DNA of 64,000 nt, from the NCBI GenBank assembly GCA_050084515.1, contig CM114273.1, positions 24,304,001 to 24,368,000 on the forward strand, read 5' to 3'. Position 1 is the stretch's first letter. Each line of letters starts with the position of its first letter. The position numbers and the translations under genes were made by a program. Below the pieces are notes generated by a model. The model was not told the origin of the DNA and searched no databases. It saw nothing but the letters and a program-made list of their open reading frames with translations. Source of the DNA: Blasia pusilla. Its lineage: Eukaryota > Marchantiophyta > Marchantiopsida > Blasiales. Below, piece after piece: positions 37,691 through 46,602 of the stretch.

Positions 37691-39229
37691 AGGTTTTAAG
37701 GGACATGTTAGGAGACGGTCCCCAATAGTAATAATGCTAATTAATAATAACGGGTGGTAATGAATAAGTCAATTGCATAGACGTTAAATTAAATATGGAG
37801 ATCTTCTTGGCGTCATAGTAGGGGAGGTAATAATTAATAAGAGGATTGCTTAGAGAGTAAATTAATAGTTGAGAATAATCTTTTTCTTGTTATTTTTTGT
37901 CATATGTAACTAAGGGGCCTGTTTTTGTTACATATGGTGAAACGATGAGTTGAAAAATACAATTCAATCTTCTCATTTTATAATATATAAGATTTAGAAC
38001 TCTCAACAAAGAAAGGCAATAAAATGGTACGTTCGCTCACCATTTTAATTTGAATGTCTTAAAATGATAATCAAACAAGGTGTCGTTCGGATAGACATTA
38101 TTGTCAACATACATCGATTGTCATGTACACAAGTCTAAGATCTATCTAAGTATGAATCTCGATACATATACACACTAGTATAACCCGCGTGTTATGCATG
38201 GGTCAAAATCACCCTAGAAAAGGACTCAGCTCCGTTAATTTAACCCGGCTCTTACATGTGTTATCACAAGAGAATACCAAAACATATACATGTCATAACG
38301 GGAGGAGGGGATCCTCAAACCCCTAACTCTTTTAATTATATAAATGAGTGATAAGACAATCCCAATATAAAATAGGACGTTGATGAAATCTGCAATCACC
38401 TATGCTTCATCCAAACATCCATTCAATGATGCATATTGCGATAACGATAAGAGATAGTCTGCAATAAACTCTCAGTATGTGTGATCTCCGATCAATCCTA
38501 GCACACTCTTCAAAAGAGAATCTCAGTTCAATATATGCAAATTGCACTATTATCGGCAACCTCATTTGACATCTCAAGATGAAGTTGTGTCTGAACAACC
38601 CGTTCCCTCTCTACATCGTCGACACAATAGAACTCTACGGGCCTATTGGCTAACTAAGATATGACATGTTTGCCAATAATAGTGATGGTTTTTGTCTCTT
38701 CCCATGAGTGTCCTTATTGTCCAAAGATACTATTTATTTATCACTCCTTATTTACCACTCTTTTGGCTTTGTCCATCTTGATAATGATGAGTGTCCTCGA
38801 TTTTTCCCAATTTAAATTCATCATATGGAGCATGATCATGAAATCAAACTTCGGAGTAGGATATTGGCTCATGGACTATGTCTTGGGATCCTAAGAGGTA
38901 CAAAAAATACTGCATGATCGTGATCCGTCTGCTCAAAGGTTTTGACAAGTTATGCACAATTTGAGCATATTATTGAAGGCGAGAAAGCAAGTACATCTTT
39001 TTTGGCAAAAAGAAGTACTTTGGTCTTGCTTTTTAAGTTTTAAGGTTTGTTGCAATTATTTTTGGTGATGGAATACATCTTCACACAAGAAATACATAAG
39101 CCCGACATTATAATTAGCTTGCATGGAGAAAAAATTTATTGTATATTAAATGAGGCTAATATCATAACCTTGCAATTTGCATCATTTAACCTTGAAAACT
39201 AACTTCAAGCAAAAGATGCCAATCATTCA
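37691..39229. other. AT-rich stretch with a possible Helitron terminus
   Basis: At about 38174-38210 the sequence CACTAGTATAACCCGCGTGT followed by TATGCATGGGT resembles the ACTA...ACCCGCG with self-complementary GGGT seen at ends of some plant Helitrons. This is a weak similarity. It lies on the correct side of the plus-strand Helitron N-terminal relic at 39230. No gene was recognised. Confidence 0.25.
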
Positions 39230-39570
39230 TCCCGATTGGCTTGATTGACTCAAGAGTACATGATGGATGTTTATGCAATTTTTGAGATGCAACAATTATT
39301 GTGGATCCATTTAAATTAGAAAAAGTTGCATCGCAAATTACATCAAGGCACAAAGGATTCTAGGTTTCAAATTATGAGGATGGAAGGACATTTAGTTATT
39401 CGGCCATATTATCAGCTTCTTTAAGTGGGGATTCAAAAATCATACCATATGCAATAATTTTATAAAGATGCAGTGGAAATGATGGCCAAATTTTTTTTGG
39501 CGTATTGTATATTATGAAGATTCAAAAATTAAGTTCATGATCCACCTAAGATCAAAATGCTTCTTCATTG
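39230..39570 (+). pseudogene. Helitron-like N-terminal domain relic
   Basis: A plus-strand frame with several stops reads SLTQEYMMDVYAIFEMQQLL, then WIHLN.KKLHRKLHQGTKD, and later FYKDAVEMMAKF. This follows the Helitron N-terminal domain order (QQY..D.Y..IE...L.WI..NQ..LR..LYQGL.D ... YQDAMAI...FG). It is decayed. A matching Helitron C-terminal end on the same strand lies at 51120-51610, on the other side of the gypsy element, so the two may be halves of one Helitron. Confidence 0.7.
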
Positions 39571-40556
39571 ATATCTTAGATAGAATGAGGAAAATATTTT
39601 TGTACAGTGTCCTTCTTACAAATGTATGTTCTTGGGGTGGTATTTCTTTTGTATCCTATGGGATTGTAGCTTTGTTATTTTAGGCTGGCTTTAAGATTCT
39701 CTAAATCGGGATGATACCTCTATGTATAGGATGACTATCTAGATTGTGAATGATTCGCTTCAAGATAAGATAGAGATATTGTCATAGAGTTCAACCTCTA
39801 TTCCTCCTTGCTTCATCTCGAAGCACTCTCAATCTCACGCTTTGCAAATGGAAGTCGTGGGTTGAGTATTTGAGACTCAAACGGTTGCGCGTTCCATTAA
39901 CTTCCATAGGTAGCCGGGAAGCCGCCAAGTGCCAATCAGGTCGAGTCTTCCCAAGTACGTATCGCTCCCTAAGAAGCCTCTTTCTCAAGCCTCGACCTAT
40001 CTTCCCAAGTTCCTTGCCTATACAAGAGTGCATTAGTTAATCCCTTAAGGTGCGTCCCAAACGATGCCTTAGCTCAAACCTAAAACACAACCAAACACAT
40101 ATCATGATTAGTTTCTTATTCATGGACTTGAGCAGGTAGATATGGAGAGTGTCCCTGACCTCCCATACGTACTTATGGGGTTCTTCATTGGCACCCTAAC
40201 TTCCCTATTGTATCACTCGTGCTCTTGATTTTTGCCCTCAACCCAACGTAGTTTTAGACCCCTAGAACCTTGTTTGACTAGATATCCTTCAAGATGGCTT
40301 GGCCGAGGCTTCATCTAGGTTATGTAACTTTCAAAATCCCAAATGCATCTTGGAGCTTGGACTTGTGTTTCATGTGTCTGATGGCTAGTGGTTGTCTTGA
40401 CCCACTTTTTTTGGCATATCATGGTCATCTTTCCATTGTCACATTTGAGTAGCCGATAGGCCGAGATCTATCGTGGATGGGGCGTAGGAGCCATCGGACT
40501 ATCTTGAGTGTAACTTTGTCCCACGGTGTCGGATGAGGTTGAGGATAGGTCCATTG
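39571..40556. other. no recognisable gene
   Basis: Sequence between the Helitron N-terminal relic and the nested LTRs. An 80-codon minus frame at 39791-40033 has no recognisable content. Confidence 0.35.
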
Positions 40557-41055
40557 TGTCAGGAACTTTGTTTCTGACAACTTTTCTAGTTGAGGTCTTT
40601 CACAACCGGGTGACTTGTTGACCAGGTCGCCTGCCCTTGGTAACCTGTGCGCGCAAGTTACCAAGGGGATAGCTATTTTTAGTGGAAGAGCCTTTTGTCT
40701 CTTCGCAACCCTATATAAGAGAGGAAGATGGCTTTCCTAAGCTATCTTTCTCATGTTGGGCCGTTGGAGCATCTCTCTTGTATGTGTGTGAGATAGGACT
40801 AGGGTGCTAGCGTCCAGATTCCTTGATAGTGTAGGGTGGACAAGGCTCGATATGCCGATGTAGATTGAGGAGTGGAGTTTAAGGTCGGGTGTGCTGTTCT
40901 TACTACTATTTATTTTTATTGTGTGATCTCCATGTATATGTATGAGTTGATTTTTGTACATGTGTGGATCTACCCGTGTGTGGGTAAGATCGGTGTTGTG
41001 TGGTGTAGATGTGACCAACAAGGTATGTTTTGTAGCAATATGTATGCGCACAACA
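40557..41055 (+). mobile_element. solo LTR of a second LTR family with target-site duplication
   Basis: The 499-bp segment starts TGTCAGGAAC and ends GCGCACAACA (TG...CA). It is flanked on both sides by CCATTG (40551-40556 and 41056-41061), the target-site duplication. A TATA-like CTATATAAGAG lies at about 40711, as expected in a plus-oriented LTR. Its last 24 bases (GTAGCAATATGTATGCGCAC, then AACA) are almost the same as the terminus of the gypsy LTR next to it, although the LTR bodies differ. The insertion lies within the first bases of the gypsy LTR. Confidence 0.85.
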
Positions 41056-41059
41056 CCAT

Positions 41060-41690
41060 TGTCGTGCGCATACATATCGCTACACAACATACATCGCTGT
41101 CATCGAACACACACACGATCCCATGCTAACTCATGACATCCATACACAGAGGCGAGAAGTACCAAAATATCTCCAGATAAAGTAAGATCCAATCTCTCTC
41201 TACACCATCTCACACCATAGCTCTCAAAGGTGTGCACTCTCTCTCATGTCAAACCAAACTCACTCTCCTAATGAGAGGCTTGGATTACACTCACAAGGCA
41301 AGGGACCATAGCTCCGTCAGCCTTATGCCAAGAGGTTCAACAAAGAGAGAATGAGCTCTCAAGCTCTCTCTCTTGGAGGTAACCCCCTTCCCTCTCCCAA
41401 GCCCTCTCAACGGTAACCTATGCTCGCAAGTCATCTCCTTGGCTCTTGACCTGCTGTAGTGGGTCAAGGGCCACTTCCCAAAGTGGAAAGTCAACTATCC
41501 ACAATATGGAAACTTACCCAAAATAGCAAATTTCTCTATATGGCTTCAAATGAGCCGAAACGAAGGGAAAACCTGTTCTCTCAGGTTTCCTGGGGCTTCA
41601 ACAGGTCATCCTCGACCTCTTGGGCTTGTCCTCCACTACTCGTGCAGATGCTCTGCTAGATCCCACTGATCTATCCTAACAGTCGTGACA
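41060..41690 (-). repeat. 3' LTR of the gypsy element
   Basis: In element orientation it starts TGTCACGACTGTTAGGATAG at 41690 and ends ATGCGCACGACA at 41060, so its ends are TGTC...GACA. It matches the solo LTR at 29258-29898, the LTR at 3998-4641 and the shorter 5' LTR at 50116-50630. Confidence 0.9.
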
Positions 41691-41692
41691 AG

Positions 41693-41822
41693 TGTCGTGC
41701 GCATACACATCGCTACACAACATACATCGCTGTCATCGAACACACACACACGATCCCATACTAACTCATGGCATCCATACACAGAGGCGAGAAGTACCAA
41801 AATATCTCCAATCGCCCCCCTT
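41693..41822 (-). repeat. extra copy of the LTR end, with adjacent polypurine tract
   Basis: The last about 118 bases of the LTR (TGGAGATATTTTGG...GCGCACGACA in element sense) occur a second time just inside the 3' LTR, separated from it by two bases. A purine run (AAGGGGGG, 41815-41822) directly precedes this extra copy in element sense and is the likely polypurine tract. The same arrangement is present in the truncated copy at 3998-5182 but not in the solo LTR at 29258 or the 5' LTR. Confidence 0.7.
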
Positions 41823-41994
41823 GCTGGTGGTTAGGTCCCTCTAACTGCAAATAGCCATCTATCCCTACCTACCACAACATACATCTCTAGGACGCTAAGA
41901 GCAGAAAGGCCAGGTGCTCATGTGGCCCCATCGTTAGTCGCCTTCCTGCCATCCATGTACAGAAAAAGTCGGAATCAAAACCTACCTAGTATCT

Positions 41995-42120
41995 CTTCTA
42001 TGTATATCTGGGACACATCCATCGTCCCCGAGGAACCCTAGTGAGAGGTGGCGTCAGACATGCTAGATGCCAACCTCTCGAACATCCATCGCAGACTAGC
42101 ATCGTGGCCGCACCACGATG
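41995..42120 (-). pseudogene. PHD finger, C-terminal half, of the gypsy element
   Basis: In element sense the frame reads ATMLVCDGCSRGWHLACLTP, then PLTRVPRGRWMCPRYT and a stop. This gives the C-x2-C, H-x2-C and the conserved Trp before the final Cys of a PHD finger. The last ligand position is Tyr in place of the usual Cys. The first C-x2-C pair, present in the copy at 4982-5182, is missing because a deletion joins this segment directly to the integrase. The Cys/His spacing and CDGC...PPL..VP.G leave little doubt about the fold. Confidence 0.75.
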
Positions 42121-42125
42121 CTAGT
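42095..42125. repeat. perfect 13-bp inverted repeat at the integrase/PHD junction
   Basis: ACTAGCATCGTGG and CCACGATGCTAGT flank a 5-base loop. The integrase frame ends in a TAG stop inside the left arm. The other gypsy copy has only a shorter, imperfect version at the same place. Confidence 0.9.
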
Positions 42126-42804
42126 ATGGTGAAAAAGACGCTAAGGATGCATTCCTGCTGAATTTGTATCCCATCACCAACCACGGAAACTGGAGGTCCC
42201 AATCTCCTAGGTGATCTCTCTGCAAGCCATACTTGCGTAAACCCCTCTTCACCGTCTGCACAACTCTCTCCGCTAACCCATCCGCCTCGGGATGATCTCG
42301 CGAAGTCGTGCTGTGGTCGATCAGCGCTTGATCACACAAGGCCTCGAACTCACCGCAAAACTCGGTACCCTGGTCTGTTAACACCTCAGCCGATGCGCCA
42401 TAATGACTCAGCACTCTGTCAAGGAAGGCATAAGCTACTCCCTCACTCGCTTTTTCAGGCAACGCAACCAACTCGATCCACTTTGAGAAGTGCTCGACCA
42501 TCACCAACACATAACGACTGTGACGCTCCGTCAAAGGCAAAGGTCCTGCAGAATTCAGACTCCATCTATACCCTAAGCCCATGATCGGTAATGGATGCAA
42601 TTGTGGAGTCGGATCATTGAACGATGCTCGGACCCGATCACACACCATGCATCTGGCAACAAACTGCTGAACGTGAATCTGGAGCAAGCTGTACGTCCGC
42701 TTCACCCCAAAGTGACCAAACTCCTCGTGGGCATGTTGCACTAGTCGTGCTCTCCGCAAAGGATGTGGCACTACGCGTACTCTACCATCCTCCAAAACCC
42801 TCAA
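42121..42804 (-). CDS. gypsy integrase, truncated and catalytically altered
   Basis: The 227-codon frame contains the zinc-binding region (HAHEEFGHFG...CMVC), then the core: WSLNSAGPLPLTERHSRYVL, VLTDQGTEF with Asp144, and EADGLAER with Glu179, 35 residues later as expected for the D,D-35-E triad. The first catalytic Asp is Asn84 here, caused by a GAT-to-AAT type change, so strand transfer would be lost. The frame runs on to RNASLASFSPY and stops at the hairpin junction, without the usual C-terminal domain. In an intact element it would cleave LTR ends and join them to target DNA. The upstream boundary with RNase H is a frame change. Confidence 0.9.
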   Translation of the reverse strand: MRVLEDGRVRVVPHPLRRARLVQHAHEEFGHFGVKRTYSLLQIHVQQFVARCMVCDRVRASFNDPTPQLHPLPIMGLGYRWSLNSAGPLPLTERHSRYVLVMVEHFSKWIELVALPEKASEGVAYAFLDRVLSHYGASAEVLTDQGTEFCGEFEALCDQALIDHSTTSRDHPEADGLAERVVQTVKRGLRKYGLQRDHLGDWDLQFPWLVMGYKFSRNASLASFSPY

Positions 42805-42840
42805 AACATGTGTCCCCTCCCAACGGAACCATCTGGCCCG

Positions 42841-43551
42841 CTATAGGATCCGATCTCGCTCTCTAACACCCACGGTGCTTGCAAGGCTGCCAATACGAAG
42901 GTACTCCAAGACTTCTCCATCATCATGAATATCTCGGCCACTTGTCGTCTCCTCACTGGCCTCGGGATCCAAGGACTCTCCACTAGACCTCGCCATCGAA
43001 GTCTCAACTCTCTGGCTCTCCATAGCCAACATGCCTAAATAGGTTGACGCGTGCCATCCTGGTATTGACTCCTCATCACTCTCTCCATGCCATCGAGCTC
43101 TACTTGCATCTCGCTGACTCGGGCATAGGTTATGACTCAACCCATCTGCATCTTGGTTGAGCGTCCCAAGTCTATGTACCTCTTGAAAATCATACTCCTG
43201 CAACAACAGAGCCCATCTTGCAAGCTTCCCTGTAAGCTTGTCGGACTCCATCAACCACTTCAGTGGTTGATGATCAGTGATGATGGTAAAGGGGTTGCCG
43301 AATAAGTAACATCCAAAATGCGCGACAGCCCACACTGCAGCCAAGCACTTACCCTCATACGAGCTGTACTTCTCCTCTGCAGCGTTGTTCGAGTGGCTAG
43401 CGTAAGCCACGATGAACTCTCTACCCTCATCATCATGTTGGGTAAGCACCGCTCCAAGCCCCAACATGCTCCAATCTGTGTGCAACTTGAAAGGACACCC
43501 CCTGATCGATCTCCTCAAGATAGGCGCGGACATCAACCTGTCCTTGAGCAA
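42841..43551 (-). CDS. gypsy RNase H domain
   Basis: The frame has the RNase H-like order: FKLHTDWSMLGLGAVLTQHD with the first Asp, YSSYEGKCLAAVWAVAHF with the Glu, TDHQPLKWL with the second Asp, and NQDADGLSH near the end of the domain. After that a hydrophilic linker of about 100 residues continues toward integrase. The domain degrades the RNA strand of the RNA-DNA hybrid during reverse transcription. It lies one frameshift away from the RT frame, so Gag-Pol can no longer be made as one chain. Confidence 0.9.
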   Translation of the reverse strand: MLKDRLMSAPILRRSIRGCPFKLHTDWSMLGLGAVLTQHDDEGREFIVAYASHSNNAAEEKYSSYEGKCLAAVWAVAHFGCYLFGNPFTIITDHQPLKWLMESDKLTGKLARWALLLQEYDFQEVHRLGTLNQDADGLSHNLCPSQRDASRARWHGESDEESIPGWHASTYLGMLAMESQRVETSMARSSGESLDPEASEETTSGRDIHDDGEVLEYLRIGSLASTVGVRERDRIL

Positions 43552-43570
43552 CTAAAATGCTCGCTCCTGC

Positions 43571-44566
43571 TCATCCCCGCAATGCCACTCGTGATCCACC
43601 TTGGTCAGCAAGGTCACCGGCTTCGCAATCGAATGGAATCCTTTGACGTACCGCCAATAGAAGTTCGCCAATCCCATGAATGCGCGAACACGGCTCACAT
43701 GTAGGGCGTGGAATGCGTGAGATAGCCTCTACCTTTTTCTGTTGAACACCAAGGCTCCTTGGGTATATCGTATGACCCAAGTACTCAATCTGGTCGTAGA
43801 AGAACTTGCACTTGCTTGGATGTAGCTTCAGCCCATGTAATTGCAATCGTCGAAACACCTCCTCTAGATGTCGCTCATGCTCCTCAACCGTGGCGCTAAA
43901 GACTACGATGTCATCAATATAACACCAAGCAAAATCCAGACCAGCCAAGATCCTATCCATGACCCTTTGAAACTCAGACGGGGCGTTCTTCAACCCAAAT
44001 GGTAAGAACCGCCACTGGTACAAACAATCCTTTCTGTGAGGATCGATGCCCCAAAATGCCGTCTTCTCCCTCTCCTCCAATCTAATAGGTAGCTGATGGT
44101 ATCCGACTCGCAAATCCAATGAAGTGAAGATATTTGCGTGATCAATCGCATCAAAGATCTCCTCAGGGATGGGCATGGCATACCTATCGGACTTCGTTTG
44201 CCGATTAATAGGTCGGTAATCCCCACACATCCGCCTATCCGTCCAGTTGCCATGCACATCCTTCTTGGCGGGCATGAGAGTGGCAGATGCATACTCCCCA
44301 TGCAATATCTCCACTAGTCCTGCTCCGGCCAAGTCTTGGCTCCTACTCTGAATCAGAGCCCTCTCCATATCACTATACCTGTACGATTGTCGGAAGATCA
44401 ACGTATCACTCGAAAACTCAATGCGGATCCCCGATGCCTTCAGCATACCCAAATCCTCCATGCTAAACGCAGCGATCCTATAACTTCTGAGGAACTGATG
44501 TATCCGGCGCCACTCTCCTCCTGTCAACTTAAGGCCCATATGTGGCTCCCAAGTCTCCATTGTCAC
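43571..44566 (-). CDS. gypsy reverse transcriptase domain
   Basis: The 331-codon open frame includes MCGDYRPIN, TSLDLRVGYHQLPI with the first catalytic Asp (residue 151), FLPFGLKNAPSEFQRVMD, and the catalytic YIDDIVVFS (216-219), followed by LHPSKCKFF and YLGHTI. All catalytic residues are kept. The order and wording are those of Ty3/gypsy RT, not copia. The downstream end passes into the connection region and then shifts frame. It is the best-preserved domain of the element. Confidence 0.95.
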   Translation of the reverse strand: MTMETWEPHMGLKLTGGEWRRIHQFLRSYRIAAFSMEDLGMLKASGIRIEFSSDTLIFRQSYRYSDMERALIQSRSQDLAGAGLVEILHGEYASATLMPAKKDVHGNWTDRRMCGDYRPINRQTKSDRYAMPIPEEIFDAIDHANIFTSLDLRVGYHQLPIRLEEREKTAFWGIDPHRKDCLYQWRFLPFGLKNAPSEFQRVMDRILAGLDFAWCYIDDIVVFSATVEEHERHLEEVFRRLQLHGLKLHPSKCKFFYDQIEYLGHTIYPRSLGVQQKKVEAISRIPRPTCEPCSRIHGIGELLLAVRQRIPFDCEAGDLADQGGSRVALRG

Positions 44567-44879
44567 TATGGTAGGACTCTCCGGCGCGGGTATTGGTGGT
44601 TGCTATGGTGCAACCCCGTCTCCAACAACAACACTCGGCCGCTCTCTTGCAGCCAACTGCAAAATTTGATCTCCTCCACGTGTAGTGCCAGGAACCATGC
44701 TCAATGTTGTGGCTATCATCTCTTAGCGTACCTGCAAAACATCCCAAGAAGTCCAAGGGTGTCTCTCCCGATCTCCCCTGGTGTGTAGATCTCCTCAAGT
44801 CTTGCCCCCAGCCACTGCCTCCACCATCTCGGTAGGCATGGGGCTCACCAACGCAATCGCTATGATCTGTCACGATCTC

Positions 44880-45863
44880 ATACGGCGCTGCTCAGTCACT
44901 CCCAAGCCGAGGATCCATGTCAAGCACTTCAAGTCCATCGCCTAATCCAAGACATGGCTTCGTGATGCCTCTGACACTGACGGTAATGCCGTCACTCTTG
45001 TGGGAAATCCCATCGCTCGCTCTCTCTCGTCGGCGTTGGGATCCACCAACCGTTGAACCTGGTCATCCCAAACCAAGCCAAGACCGGCCTCCTTGTATGC
45101 AAAGGAAGCGAGAAAATTCACAAACGTGGGCAAGGCTGCCCACGGCCTGCCTACCCTGTTGACCACAGTCAACGGTGGTCAATCATTGTGCCTCATTGCC
45201 TGTGATCGACAACCTGGATCTAGAATGGAATCCACTAACAAATGGGAGGGGCGCTCCACTCTCGCATACGCCCTCCGTAACACCGCATGGGGCACCAAGT
45301 TGGTCCATCATAGACGCGGGCGATGGGCTCAAGAACCTACACTCGCCGCATCTAAGAAAATTGCTGAGCCGATCCAGGCACGCACCAGATGAGCACTCGT
45401 CACCACCCGTGACCTAGAGTCTCCTAAGATCGGCACATCCTCCAGAATGTAGGCTGGAGAATGAGACTGATAATCCTGCAAGTGCTGTAAGACCCTCAAC
45501 ATCTCCCAAAACAACCTAGACCGAGTGTCAGCCAACCCACTGCCTTCTCCAACACTCCATTGGCCCTGACATGGCCAACCGACAATGACCAAATCAATGG
45601 TCCCTACCGGCTCTAAAACCTGCGTGCAAAACAGCAGCTAACCCGGTGCTAATCCCTCCAAAGAGATCTAATATTCGAATACCCTCCTCCGGGATACACC
45701 ACACAATGGGTGTGGTATCCCAGGGTGGCATTGTAGCACTCCCTGCTACCTTAGGTTCCTCAGACCCGTTACGCTCTGGTGCAAACACCTCTCTCCACGC
45801 GGTCTGCACGTGCCAATTGTCGAAGCTCCTCAGTCGAGCCTCACAGCGGCACCTCTCCTCCAC
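44880..45863 (-). pseudogene. C5 DNA (cytosine) methyltransferase domain in the retrotransposon
   Basis: Minus-strand frames give the C5-methyltransferase motifs in order. Motif I is GIRILDLFGGISTGL (45639-45683). Motif IV is DLVIVGWPCQGQ with the catalytic Cys (about 45560-45595), followed by EGSGLADTRSRLFWEMLRVL. Motif VI is AYILEDVP (about 45431-45451; the usual ENV is EDV). Motif VIII is AHRPRL then WTNLVP (about 45295-45328). Motif IX is ERERAMGFPTRVTALP (about 44990-45025). A motif X-like VLD..AMDLKCLTWIL lies at about 44910-44945. The wording is closest to Dnmt3/DRM-type enzymes (ID/LDA..S..HR.R..W.NL; ER.FGFP..T). The enzyme would methylate cytosine in DNA. This copy has a frameshift and short deletion between motifs I and IV and four in-frame stops. 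It sits between protease and RT. Confidence 0.88.
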
Positions 45864-46031
45864 GGAATGATATGGCTACCATAACACTCCTCTCCATAGA
45901 AATGTTAGGAACGGGAGTATCCTCTGCATGGATATGTCCTCAATCAAATCACTAGGCCAAGTGATGTCATTGCTAAATGCTGCTAAGGTCGCCATCTCTC
46001 CTGGCCGTTGCTCGATCACTGCACCTATGAA

Positions 46032-46511
46032 TCAAATTGGTAATGAGCTAAGGCGCCCATCACCTGACTGCCATCCTGGTCTGTAGGACACTAACTCCTC
46101 CCAATAATCCAGGGAAAACCCCATCGGGTATAACACTGCTCCACCAACGAAGACGTCGTAGGACTCTACATCAGTCACTATCGCCTTGGCTCGCACCACG
46201 GACTCACCTATAGGATGTCCCCGGTGAATCCTCACCACAACCTCATGTCGGGTGATATACTGTGTGGTACTCGCTCCACCCAAGGATGTTTGTATCCGAA
46301 ATGGACAACGCTCCATATCGGCTCTCGTCAAGCCCAATCCTCTGAATGACGCTTTCCCCAACATCAGGGGTTGCGCTCTTGAATCCAACAAGACGCGCTG
46401 TGGACTAAAAGCTCTACCTCCGGCACTCACCAACTGGAAGACCTCTCCTCGGTTATCCAACAACACAACACCAGAAGCCATGGCACGCTCTATTGCGGGT
46501 CTAGCGGGCAT
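46032..46511 (-). CDS. gypsy retropepsin-like protease
   Basis: The 159-codon frame reads RVLLDSRAQPLMLGKASF, the active-site region of a gypsy aspartic protease (usual L-L-D-S-G-A). The Gly after Asp-Ser is Arg (AGA in place of GGA), which should abolish activity. The hydrophobic strands that follow (VVVRIHRGHPIG, AIVTDVESYDVFVGGAVL) fit the retropepsin fold, and YDVFVGGAVLYPMGFSLDYW resembles the region after it in plant elements. Its place between gag and the methyltransferase fits processing of the polyprotein. Confidence 0.75.
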   Translation of the reverse strand: MPARPAIERAMASGVVLLDNRGEVFQLVSAGGRAFSPQRVLLDSRAQPLMLGKASFRGLGLTRADMERCPFRIQTSLGGASTTQYITRHEVVVRIHRGHPIGESVVRAKAIVTDVESYDVFVGGAVLYPMGFSLDYWEELVSYRPGWQSGDGRLSSLPI

Positions 46512-46602
46512 CTCGCCATCCTAGCAGCCGCAGCCTGCCATGAATTTGACGTGGACCGCCTGAACATCCGCTCCAAGGGCACGTCCATCACCTCCTGTGC
46601 AA

